A DNA stretch of 64,000 bases from G963665495 sp963677785 (lineage in GTDB: Bacteria; Desulfobacterota; Desulfovibrionia; Desulfovibrionales; Desulfovibrionaceae), in NCBI GenBank assembly GCA_963677785.2, contig CAXXDH010000001.1:434001-498000 (forward strand). Direction: 5' to 3'. Position numbers and translations under genes: made by a program. Positions within the stretch are counted from its first letter, which is position 1. The number at the start of each line of letters is the position of its first letter. A model generated the notes under the pieces. The model searched no databases and was not told the origin of the DNA. It saw only the letters and a list, made by a program, of their open reading frames with translations. Shown here in pieces: positions 33,435 through 41,716 of this stretch.

Positions 33435-35486
33435 ATGAACCGCGACCTTGTCAAGAAAAACGAACAACTTCTATTGAACTCGATGTCATCTGTAGAAAAT
33501 TGTCAACAACTGCTTACCAGGCTGGACAAACAGCTTACCAGAGCTACTTTGACGGGCAAGATAAATTGCAACCGTATTGCCCAGACTTTGATCGATTTTA
33601 TCATCAATACCCAGGAGAACTTCACCTCGCTGCAGGAGAGCCTGGTAGAGACGTTGGTCTTTGAAAACACGCAGAAGGTCGTGCTTGAACTGTCCGCAGT
33701 GGCCCAGGTCGCGGTGGACATTCTCAAGCGAAACTTGTTCGAGCGTACCGCTGATGTGGGCTTTCTGGCTACAGACGACGACATCGTCCGTTTTCTCCAA
33801 GAGGATAGCGACGAACCCAGAGCTGTGGAAATCATTGAAGAGCGCCTGCTCGAATACCGGAACAAGTATACGGTCTATTACGAAATTATCGTTCTGGATA
33901 CCAAAGGAGATGTCAAGGCCCATCTCGACCGGAACAATCCCATCTCTTCCACCAACGATCCTTTGCTTCAGAAAACTCTAAAGGCCAGCCAGTATGTGGA
34001 GACGTTCCGGCACAGCGACCTGGCTCCCAACCGGGAAGAAGTGCTTATCTATTCGCAGGCCATCAATGATCCGGACGCCAACGCCCCGCTAGGCGTGCTG
34101 TGTCTGTTGTTCGACTTTGACGGCGAAATGAAGGGCATTTTCGAAAACCTCGACAATTCCTCCTGTGGGGCCGTCACCATGATTCTGGACGAAACCGGCA
34201 AGGCCATCGCATCGAGCAATGCCAAGGTGGCGCCTGTGGGCAAGTCCTACCCCATGGCCTTGAACGAGGATTTTCAGGTCTCCCAGATCTGCAGCAAGTG
34301 TTGCCTGGCAAAGACCCAGGCCACGAAGGGCTATCAGGATTTTTTCGGACTCCCTTGGTACGGCCATGTGATCAAACCCGTGGAACAGGCTTTTTGCAAC
34401 GGCACCAACGGCCATCATCTGGACGAACAATCCATCCGCAAGCACGCCAACTTTTCCGGACGGCTCATTCAGGTGGAAGAGACTTCGGAAAACATTCTTT
34501 CCGATCTCAAACTGGTGGTGCAGAACGGCGAGATCATGGCGGCCAAAAAGTCCATCCAGACCGACGACGCGGAAAAGGTGGAGGCTCTGGCTCTGCCCCA
34601 CGTACTGAACGAGGTCAAAAAGATCGGAGACCAGGTCCAGCAGGTTTTTCAGTCCTCCACCGGCGAACTGCTCAAGCTGGTGACCTCCTCCAGACTTCAC
34701 GACGTCCAGTTTCTGGCCCAGCTGGCCATCGACATCATGGACCGCAACCTTTACGAACGGGCCAATGACTGCCGCTGGTGGGCTCTGACCTCGGATTTTC
34801 GGCGTATTCTGGATAAACCGGCCATATCCGAAGAAGACCGGGAAGCCATGCGGGCGATTCTCGGATACATCAACAGCCTGTACACCGTGTATACGAATCT
34901 GTTTCTCTACGACAACAGCGGCAAGATTCTGGCTTGTTCCAACCAGGTGGAGCAACACCAGGAAGGACGTCTCCTGAATACGGGCTATGTGTCGGAAACG
35001 TTGCGGATCACTGATTCGCAGCTCTACTGCGTTTCGCCTTTTGATTCGACGGATCTCTATGCGCAGGGGAGCACCCCCAGGCATACGTATATTTACAACG
35101 CCTCGGTGACTTCGCTGGCTGACTCGGAAAAAGTTTTGGGCGGCATCGGCATCGTGTTCGATTCCGAGCCCCAGTTCCTGTCCATGCTTCGTGATGCATT
35201 GCCCCGTGATGAGAACGGAGGCATTGTGGAGGGGTCCGAAGGCATGTTCGTGAGTCTGGACGGCAAGGTTGTCTCTTCGACCAATCCGGAGATCAAAGCC
35301 GGTGACGTTGTCGAGTTGCCGCAGGAATTCACATCTCTGACGCCCGGACAATCGGTTTCCGATCTGCTGGCAGAAGACGGCAAACTTTATGCCGTGGGCT
35401 GCGCGCATTCGGCAGGATACCGCGAATACAAACGCGACGGCGCTTACACCAACAACCTGCTCGCCATCGTCAAGGTGCGTATTTAG
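33435..35486 (+). CDS. Double Cache-domain sensor protein without membrane segments
   Basis: 683 residues. Two similar halves: VDILKRNLFERTADVGFLAT near residue 93 and IDIMDRNLYERANDCRWWAL near 432; likewise YTVYYEIIVLDTKGDVKAH and YTVYTNLFLYDNSGKILAC. These are Cache-type ligand-binding halves, but I see no signal peptide, transmembrane helix, HAMP, kinase or MCP output. Residues about 280-300 hold a CSKCCLAKTQ cysteine cluster. In other proteobacteria similar proteins carry a C-terminal CheW domain; this one ends at ...NNLLAIVKVRI without it. It probably works in the cytoplasm with a signalling partner, perhaps the CheA locus 8 kb downstream (inference). The stop codon is the TAG of a dispersed repeat. 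Confidence 0.75.
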   Translation: MNRDLVKKNEQLLLNSMSSVENCQQLLTRLDKQLTRATLTGKINCNRIAQTLIDFIINTQENFTSLQESLVETLVFENTQKVVLELSAVAQVAVDILKRNLFERTADVGFLATDDDIVRFLQEDSDEPRAVEIIEERLLEYRNKYTVYYEIIVLDTKGDVKAHLDRNNPISSTNDPLLQKTLKASQYVETFRHSDLAPNREEVLIYSQAINDPDANAPLGVLCLLFDFDGEMKGIFENLDNSSCGAVTMILDETGKAIASSNAKVAPVGKSYPMALNEDFQVSQICSKCCLAKTQATKGYQDFFGLPWYGHVIKPVEQAFCNGTNGHHLDEQSIRKHANFSGRLIQVEETSENILSDLKLVVQNGEIMAAKKSIQTDDAEKVEALALPHVLNEVKKIGDQVQQVFQSSTGELLKLVTSSRLHDVQFLAQLAIDIMDRNLYERANDCRWWALTSDFRRILDKPAISEEDREAMRAILGYINSLYTVYTNLFLYDNSGKILACSNQVEQHQEGRLLNTGYVSETLRITDSQLYCVSPFDSTDLYAQGSTPRHTYIYNASVTSLADSEKVLGGIGIVFDSEPQFLSMLRDALPRDENGGIVEGSEGMFVSLDGKVVSSTNPEIKAGDVVELPQEFTSLTPGQSVSDLLAEDGKLYAVGCAHSAGYREYKRDGAYTNNLLAIVKVRI

Positions 35487-35590
35487 AGCATCGTACCCTT
35501 GAAAAGGTTTAGGTGCTGTTAGGCATTTATTTGAAACACTGGAACAGTGTTTCAAATGCAAGCTCCAAGGCGAAAAACACGCTAGAATGC
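35484..35590 (+). repeat. Dispersed two-hairpin element, copy 2
   Basis: It starts at the TAG stop of the Cache protein. Hairpin 1 uses AGAGCATC with GGTGCTGT; hairpin 2 is an 11-bp perfect stem TTGAAACACTG/CAGTGTTTCAA with a GAA loop (35531-35555). Copy 3 at 62885 has the same structure with compensating stem changes. Confidence 0.75.
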
Positions 35591-36002
35591 CACCCGCGTC
35601 CCGGATACGGCCATCGGCCGGTAATCAGGGGGGGGCCGGGGAGAGGCGGAAACCTGGTATTCACAAGGGACACACAGAACCAGGTTGCCCGGAACGCAAT
35701 TCCCACCATACTATTTCTCCATAACGCAGCATCACCCGAGCTAGGGACTGTTTCTAAACAGTGTCGCGGCACGAAACACGGCCAAGGCGTTCGCTTTAGC
35801 GCGAAAGCATTGTCCGGACCCGCCATTTCGAAACCGGTAAGTTCGGGCTGATTTCAGGCCTTGAATCCTGCGCCTTGTCAGGTTACTTTGATTTCAAGTT
35901 ACTTTGCGCAAAACAACAGAATGGTATTTCTGATACGTAGTCGCTGTTTCAGCGCTAGCGTTCTCGCCTGCAACCCTCTCAAAAAAGCACCGTACAAAAC
36001 GT
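35591..36002. other. Intergenic region before the DUF362 gene
   Basis: About 410 bp. No gene recognised. It has a run of seven G near 35630 and small inverted repeats, but no clear promoter. Confidence 0.45.
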
Positions 36003-36797
36003 ATGACACAAACAGACAGCAGGGTATTTGTCGAAGAGTTTGTTTCGTTCGAACAGAGCGTACCGCGTGTTCTGGATGCCCTGGAAGCGGGGCCGGTTTT
36101 CGCCCGGCAAGAAACGATTCTGCTCAAGCCCAACCTGGTGTGCGCGTCCAAACACCCCATCACGACCCATCCGGCATTCTGCGAAGCCGTGATTCGTTAC
36201 ATGCGCGCGTACGGTTCGCCGAAAATCATCATTGCCGAAGGCACGGGCGACGCGCACAGGGAAACGGACGAAATTTTCGCCGCGCTGGGGTATGCGGAAC
36301 TGGCCCGGAGGCAGCAGGTGGCGCTGCTGGACCTCAACCACGCGCCCCTGGTCAGGCTGGCAAATCCGGATTGTCCGTTTTTTCCCGAGATGCATCTGCC
36401 CGAGGTGCTGTTTGACAACTATGTGGTTTCGCTGCCCGTATTGAAGGCCCACTCCATCGCGGAAGTGACAGGTACGCTCAAGAACATGATGGGGGCTGCG
36501 CCTCCGGAATACTATGCGGGCCGCGGCGGCTCCTGGAAAAAGGCCGTCTTCCACCTGCAGATGGACCAGTCTCTGCTGGACCTGAACCGGTACCGCAGCC
36601 CGGACCTGACCATCATGGACGCCAGCATCGGCATGGCCGACTTTCATCTGGGCGGTCCGCACTGCGATCCGCCCATAGGCAAGCTTCTGGCCGGTTGTGA
36701 TCCCTGGGCCGTGGACCGTCTGGGCGCCGAACTGCTCGGACGCGATTGGCGCCGCATTCCGTACTTGGCGGCCGGGGTGGCAAGTACGGATCTCTGA
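36003..36797 (+). CDS. DUF362 domain-containing protein
   Basis: 264 residues. The DUF362 pattern is clear: ILLKPNLVCASKHPITTHP near 39-57, IIIAEGTGDAHRETDEIF near 74-91, VVSLPVLKAHSIAEVTGTLKNMMG near 142-165 and a late GGPHCDPPIGKLLAGCDPWAVDRLGAELLG region. Related proteins often carry a 4Fe-4S ferredoxin tail, absent here. The biochemical role is unknown; the fold may bind an anionic cofactor. The ribosome binding site is weak. It seems to be a single gene. Confidence 0.88.
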   Translation: MTQTDSRVFVEEFVSFEQSVPRVLDALEAGPVFARQETILLKPNLVCASKHPITTHPAFCEAVIRYMRAYGSPKIIIAEGTGDAHRETDEIFAALGYAELARRQQVALLDLNHAPLVRLANPDCPFFPEMHLPEVLFDNYVVSLPVLKAHSIAEVTGTLKNMMGAAPPEYYAGRGGSWKKAVFHLQMDQSLLDLNRYRSPDLTIMDASIGMADFHLGGPHCDPPIGKLLAGCDPWAVDRLGAELLGRDWRRIPYLAAGVASTDL

Positions 36798-37335
36798 CGC
36801 TCGGAGGACTTTTGAGGGAGGGGGCGGGGTTCTGTTTTTTACCCAAGAGCTTTTTTGTCAATAAAAAAGCAACGAGCGTCTACTGTTAGTGAAAAGCTTG
36901 CAATATATCGAGATAAAAAGAAAAACAAAAAGCGTCAAAAAAATTGAATGGTGTTTTTTGACGCTGCACAAAAAAATCCGGAACACCGTGTCTTCGGACC
37001 ATGCGAGAACTCTTTTTATCAAATAGGCGTCGTCGCCTTACGTTTCTCGACGTGTTAGTTCTCTTGGATGCGACCGTGTCACAAGTGTTCCAGACTTACT
37101 ACAATAATAAGCATAAACCCCTGTGCGTCAAGAGTCGGTCAGCTGGAAACGGGGTCCGTATCCTTTACTGGCGCTTTCTGGAAAAAAACACCGCCATTTT
37201 GTGATGTGCTGCCGGGTTGTTAGCCTGCGGCGTACGCATTCCGAAACAAGTTTGCCGTATTTGTGGCACCCGCATTGCAAATCTGTCGCAACGCAAACAG
37301 GTCTGCCTGCCCGGCGCGGGAACGCGATTCTGTCT
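36798..37335. other. Intergenic region with a long AT-rich hairpin
   Basis: A perfect 12-bp stem AGCGTCAAAAAA/TTTTTTGACGCT (36931-36942, 36954-36965) with an 11-nt loop sits 135 bp after the DUF362 gene. A second AT-rich inverted repeat (GCTTTTTTG...AAAAAAGC) is near 36849. Either could end DUF362 transcription, but neither has the classical GC stem plus U-tract. No gene recognised. Confidence 0.5.
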
Positions 37336-37351
37336 TGGCACAGCCCTTGCT
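37336..37351 (+). promoter_or_regulatory. Sigma-54 (-24/-12) promoter before a 63-aa protein gene
   Basis: TGGCACAGCCCTTGCT matches TGGCACN5TTGCW exactly, with 10 bases between GG and GC. The start of transcription would be near 37362, about 54 nt before the GTG at 37416. Confidence 0.8.
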
Positions 37352-37415
37352 AATATTTCTAGAAATTTTCTAGATACTCAATCCATTGACGGTACGGCCG
37401 TCGGGAGGACGTCAG

Positions 37416-37607
37416 GTGACCAGCATTTTTAAAAAGATCGTAAAAGGCGCCAAACACACGTTGCTGATCATGACCGAAGATGAGCGGGAATTCGGTGTGG
37501 CCGTGCTTTGTCAGGACGCATGGTACGTACGCAACGGTTTTGTGAGCTGGCTGGACGCGTACGAACACGGCGTTGAAATCATCGGCGAGCCCATGGCCGC
37601 AGGGTAG
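37416..37607 (+). CDS. Small hypothetical protein under a sigma-54 promoter
   Basis: 63 residues from GTG 37416, chosen because GGGAGG lies 9 nt upstream and the sigma-54 promoter start point falls 54 nt before it; ATG 37386 is in frame but lies between promoter and ribosome binding site. The sequence VTSIFKKIVKGAKHTLLIMT, then VLCQDAWYVRNGFVSWLDAYEHG, is soluble and mixed alpha/beta looking, with no known domain. It is convergent with the exported protein gene, the two stops only 5 bp apart. Confidence 0.75.
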   Translation: MTSIFKKIVKGAKHTLLIMTEDEREFGVAVLCQDAWYVRNGFVSWLDAYEHGVEIIGEPMAAG

Positions 37608-37612
37608 GGCCG

Positions 37613-38464
37613 TCAGTCCGTGCTTTTCTGGTGTGGTTTATCCGTATGCAGCTGCCGGCGGACAGCGGCAAGATGCGCGTCCAGCGTTGAAAGGAAGTAT
37701 ACGTAGACGATGCCGAGGTGTTGTTTCTTGTATTTTTTGTCGAACAAATCCAGAACCATGAAATCGCCATCCTTATTCCAGAGATACCAGGTGTCGTCCA
37801 CTGACTCGGGTACGCCGAAACGTTGGGTAAGCTCCTCCAGGGTCTTGTCCGGGTTGGCTGCAACCAGGGTGAAGGCCAGGGGCTTGTCCAGAAATTCGGA
37901 AAAATAGAGCAGGATTTTTGAATAGACCGTGTCCGAATATTTGGGCTGCAGATACAGGGAACGGATCTGGGGGACGGCATTCTGCTTGGGATCCAGACAG
38001 GTTTGCAGCTGTTTCCAGACAGCCTGAAAAGACGCGGATTTTTCATCCAGATCATACAAGGATTCATTGAGCCGGTTGCCGAAGGCGTGGTTGCACCAGC
38101 AGCCGATGCACGAATGTTCGGGCCGCAGTTTGTAGTCTTCGAAGTCGGTTTTGCGGGTGGGGTCGATTTTTGAGGTTTTCCCCACTCCCAAAAAGGAAAA
38201 GCTGGTTTCGGTTTTCTGGGCGCCGGACTTTGCGGATGTCTCAGGTGAGGTACTTGAGGAGGAGACAGGGGAGGCTTTGGCTGGTTTGGGTTGCTGCGCG
38301 GCAAAGGCTGCGCCGGACAAGACGGCCAGGGGAGAAGCCGGACAGAGCAGCGTCGCGGCGAAGAGCAACGCGATACACAGGGAGGTGGAGCGGGAGACAA
38401 GCCAGCGGAGCAGGAGTATGTTCCGGAGGCAGGGAGACCAGAAAACGATGAACCGGCTGCACAT
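37613..38464 (-). CDS. Exported hypothetical protein
   Basis: 283 residues from ATG 38464, which has GGAGG 8-12 nt upstream; ATG 38485 is an alternative. A long signal sequence with a basic start (MCSRF...RNILLLRWL) and hydrophobic core ends near AAFAAQ at about residue 55. A Ser/Pro/Thr-rich linker follows, then a domain of about 190 residues that starts with a CIGCWC cluster and contains a duplicated-looking alpha-helical region. No family recognised. Location periplasmic or cell surface by inference. Confidence 0.75.
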   Translation of the reverse strand: MCSRFIVFWSPCLRNILLLRWLVSRSTSLCIALLFAATLLCPASPLAVLSGAAFAAQQPKPAKASPVSSSSTSPETSAKSGAQKTETSFSFLGVGKTSKIDPTRKTDFEDYKLRPEHSCIGCWCNHAFGNRLNESLYDLDEKSASFQAVWKQLQTCLDPKQNAVPQIRSLYLQPKYSDTVYSKILLYFSEFLDKPLAFTLVAANPDKTLEELTQRFGVPESVDDTWYLWNKDGDFMVLDLFDKKYKKQHLGIVYVYFLSTLDAHLAAVRRQLHTDKPHQKSTD

Positions 38465-38534
38465 GATGAAATCCTCCATTGCCACCTACTATAGCAAGCG
38501 TTATGCTGCATGGCAACTTGAGGCAGGGCCAGAG

Positions 38535-39874
38535 CAGGGCGACCGCATCTAATTTTAGCTTTTAAAGGCTGTTTTGTATTTTTTTGAGTTTTGAATCATT
38601 TTATATGTATTATTTTTATTGTTTTTAAAATTTTAAATGTGTTTTTTGTCTATTACTGCAGATTTACTGCGTGATGACTTTTTTTGACCATAGTGTATAA
38701 TCTTTAAAAAATTTTTTGAGGTTATACTATTGAATCAAAAATAAGCATTATTCGAGCCTTTGAGGATATTACTGATCCAAGAGTCGATAGAACTAAACTT
38801 CATAAACTTATTGATATTATTTTTATTACTACTTGTGGTGTACTATGTAGATGTGAAGGATGGGAAGATATAGAATGCTTTGCAAATGAAAGAATTGATT
38901 GGCTCAGAAAATTTGTTGAACTTGAGAATGGAACTCCATCACATGACACAATCAGAAGAGTTTTTGAAAGGATATCACCGCAGGAATTCCAAAAACGCTT
39001 GATTTCATGGTCAAATGAAATTTGTAAGCTTACACTTGGTATTATTGTTGCAATAGATGGGAAAACTATTCGAAGATCTTTCAATACTGCATCAAAAAAT
39101 GATGCTATTCATCTATTGAGTGCATGGGCCTCTAAAACAAATCTTGTTTTAGGACAACAAAAGGTTGATGGAAAAACAAACGAAATAACTCAGATTCCTA
39201 AGTTTTTGAAAATGTTTGAATTGTCTGGCGCTATTGTAACTATTGATGCCATGGGATGCCAAAAAGAGATCGCAAAAACAAGTATTGAGGACAGCAAAGC
39301 CGATTATGTTTTAGCTCTGAAAGCTAACCACAAAGATTTACATAACGAAGTCTGCTCATTGTTCAACTTGGCTGAAATAAATGGATTTAATGATTTTGAG
39401 TCGGACAAACACGAAGAAATAAACAAAGGGCATGGACGAATTGAAAAACGAAGTTGCTCGTGCCTTTCTGTCCATGACTTGCTTGAGCATGTAGCAGGTG
39501 GATGGACTTCACTTAACACAGTAGTAAAGGTGGATTCCAGCCGTAAAATTGGGGACAACGTGACAACGGAAACCCGTTATTACATCTCAAGCCTGCCATG
39601 CGCTGCATCCACGATTGCGCATGCCGTTCGGGCTCACTGAGGCATAGAAAACTCGCTTCATTGGGTTCTTGATGTGGTCTTTCGAGAGGATGAGTCAAGA
39701 ATCAGGAAAGATCACTCTCCCGAAAATTTCGCTACTATTCAAAAAATAGTTTTTAATCTGATAAAACTTAATAAATCTAAAAAGATGAGCTCAAAACGCG
39801 CGCAATTCCAAGCCCTCATGACAACGGAATTCGCTGAGAGGTTACTCTTTTGAATTTAAAATGCGCTCGCCCTG
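38535..39874 (+). mobile_element. ISAs1-family insertion sequence
   Basis: The left end CAGGGCGACCGCAT (38535) and the right end, reverse-complemented, CAGGGCGAGCGCAT (to 39874) are the CAGGGCG-type termini of ISAs1. About 1340 bp and strikingly AT-rich compared with its neighbours, which points to a foreign origin. No target duplication found. Confidence 0.8.
38729..39853 (+). pseudogene. ISAs1-family transposase with an in-frame TGA and no ATG start
   Basis: The frame runs from about 38729 (an ATT where a start codon is expected, 4 nt after GAGG-TTAT) to 39853, about 374 codons. Family motifs are present: DITDPRVDRTKLHKLIDI, GWEDIECFANER, NGTPSHDTIRRVFERI, VAIDGKTIRRS with the first Asp, IVTIDAMGCQKEIA with the second, and GIENSLHWVLDVVFREDESR with the Glu. 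TGA at 39638-39640 replaces the Trp of the conserved HWGIEN motif. Both defects suggest an inactive copy. Confidence 0.85.
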
Positions 39875-39947
39875 TAAGCGGAGTGCCCGGTATGGACCGG
39901 AAGGCGCAAGTTTGGTAGGAGGAACAAAAGTACTCTGGGAGAGAAAG

Positions 39948-40220
39948 ATGAAACAGATGATTGTTCTTGTCTTATTGCTTTTTTTACTGGGCGCCTGCGG
40001 CGGCACCGAAGCCATCAATTGGGACAGCCGCGTGGGAGTCTATACGTACGAACAGGCCAAGGAAGATTGGGGAGAGGCCAGGGGAAAGCAGGAATTGTCC
40101 AACGGCAATACGTTGTACATGTGGTACGACCAGGGAAAACGCGGCTGGTATGATGTGCTGGCTCTTGTTTTCGGACCGGACGGCACGTTGGTGGAAGTGG
40201 AAAAAAACGATCGCGAATAA
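39948..40220 (+). CDS. Small lipoprotein
   Basis: 90 residues from ATG 39948 (GGGAGAG 7 nt upstream). The signal peptide ends in a lipobox LLGAC, so Cys-17 should be lipidated. The mature part starts GGTEAINWDSRVGVYTYEQAKEDWG, contains NGNTLYMWYDQGKRGWYDVLALVFGPDG and resembles small SmpA/OmlA-like beta sheets, although no family is certain. It directly follows the ISAs1 right end. Confidence 0.8.
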   Translation: MKQMIVLVLLLFLLGACGGTEAINWDSRVGVYTYEQAKEDWGEARGKQELSNGNTLYMWYDQGKRGWYDVLALVFGPDGTLVEVEKNDRE

Positions 40221-40228
40221 GTTTTTGT

Positions 40229-40256
40229 TAAAAAAAGACCCCGCGTATGCGGGGTC
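40229..40256 (-). terminator. Rho-independent terminator for flagellin
   Basis: Stem GACCCCGC/GCGGGGTC with a 4-nt loop (40237-40256). On the minus strand it is followed by seven T (complement of 40230-40236). It lies about 100 bp after the flagellin stop. Confidence 0.85.
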
Positions 40257-40353
40257 CTGGCGTGGTTGAGTGAGGAGGAAGGCCTTTTTCCGAGATTTTC
40301 GTCTCACAAGCCCTATGCATGGCCGGTTGGCAATGCGTTGTTTTTGTTACTAC

Positions 40354-41235
40354 CTATCCCAATAAGTTCAAAGCCATTCTGGGCAGCGAGTTTGACTGCG
40401 CAAGCATGGCGACGGCCGATTGCGCCAGAATCTGGTTGCGTACGAAATCGGTCATTTCCAGAGAAACATCCACATCCGAGATACGCGATTCTGCCGCCTG
40501 CAGGTTTTCTGCCTGGATTTCCAAGTTGGTAATGGTGTTTTCCAGGCGGTTTTGCATCGACCCGAGATTGGCCCGAATCTTATCTTTGGAGACGATGGCG
40601 TTTTGTAGCAGATCCAGGGATTCCTGGGCCAGCGCCTGCGTCGAGATGCTGTTCGGGGTTGATGCGGAAAGACCAACGCCGAGGGCAGATGCCGTGGCGC
40701 TGCCCACGCGGACGTAGTAATAATCTTCCGCCGGATCGTTTGCCGTGCCGAAATGCACTTTGAGCATGCCCGTGGATGACAGTCCCGTTCCGTCATGTTC
40801 GTTGGCGGAGAGATTCCCGTTGAGCAAGTAAATACCGTTAAAGTCCGTAGCGTTGGCAATTCGGGTGATCTCCGAGGCCATGGCCTGGTATTCGGAGTCG
40901 ATGATCAAACGCTGGTCCGAAGTGTAGGTGCCGGTGGCGGCCTGCTCTGCAAGCTCTTTCATCCGGATCAGCTTTTCATCGATAACCCCCAGAGCGCCGT
41001 CAGCCGTCTGGATCATGGAAATGGCGTCGTTTGCGTTGCGTACGCCCTGACCAAGCGCAGTAATGTCTGCGCGCATCAATTCCCGGACCGCCAAACCCGC
41101 AGCATCGTCAGCGGATGAGGTGATCCGAAGACCCGACGACAACTTCGCCACGGAGTCGCTTAAATCGTTGTACGCCTTGCCCAGATTGCGCGCCGCATTC
41201 ATGGACATCAAATTGTGATTGATTACTAAAGACAT
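40354..41235 (-). CDS. Flagellin
   Basis: 293 residues from the ATG at 41235 (AAGGAGG 7 nt upstream), giving the canonical MSLVINHNLMSMNAARNLG start. The conserved D0/D1 N-terminal coils (KLSSGLRITSSADDAAGLAV) and C-terminal coils (RISDVDVSLEMTDFVRNQIL...) are intact, with a short variable centre. This matches Desulfovibrio-type flagellins. It is exported by the flagellar type III system and polymerises into the filament. A sigma-28-like promoter lies upstream and a terminator downstream. There are no other flagellar genes in the window. Confidence 0.96.
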   Translation of the reverse strand: MSLVINHNLMSMNAARNLGKAYNDLSDSVAKLSSGLRITSSADDAAGLAVRELMRADITALGQGVRNANDAISMIQTADGALGVIDEKLIRMKELAEQAATGTYTSDQRLIIDSEYQAMASEITRIANATDFNGIYLLNGNLSANEHDGTGLSSTGMLKVHFGTANDPAEDYYYVRVGSATASALGVGLSASTPNSISTQALAQESLDLLQNAIVSKDKIRANLGSMQNRLENTITNLEIQAENLQAAESRISDVDVSLEMTDFVRNQILAQSAVAMLAQSNSLPRMALNLLG

Positions 41236-41342
41236 AGCCGTTCCTCCTTGAATAAAACTCGGCTTCCATGCCGATGGGGCTCGTGGCCTGAGTCGATTCA
41301 CCTCCTGGCGGCCAAGATTTCTCCCCTCCCCACTCGGTAGTG

Positions 41343-41370
41343 TTATCGGACTTTAGTAAAGCAATCTTTA
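41343..41370 (-). promoter_or_regulatory. Sigma-28 (FliA)-like promoter for flagellin
   Basis: On the minus strand TAAAGATT (41370-41363) is followed after 12 bases by TCCGATAA (41350-41343), close to TAAAGTTT-N11-GCCGATAA. It leaves a leader of about 100 nt. Confidence 0.7.
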
Positions 41371-41716
41371 GGTTTCTTAAGATTTAGTTAAGCAATTTAA
41401 GATAAACTAAGGATTTTATGGCCGATGCCGCAGCGGGCACCGCAAAAAAGAAGTCTATACGGGCTTGAAGCGTGGAAAAAAATTCGACAGGGGGGCTGCG
41501 GAGAGACGTATGCTTTCACTGGGAGCGGGAAAGCGGTTTATCAAAATCTTTTTCAGGAAAATAGCTGCAATTGAAAGGCAATGTCAGTGTCTTACTTGCT
41601 GTATTTACCAGAATCGTTTATTAAAATGCAAATAGCGTTTTCCTCGGGACTCAAAAAAACAATATAATTCTATTTCCCAGGTGTAAGAGACGTCAGCCGG
41701 ATAACGGAGCGTATGC
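41371..41716. other. Intergenic region between flagellin and the CheA locus
   Basis: About 345 bp, AT-rich, and must hold the promoter for the REC-PP2C gene. A TATAAT hexamer occurs at 41663-41668, but no good -35 lies at the right distance. Confidence 0.45.
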
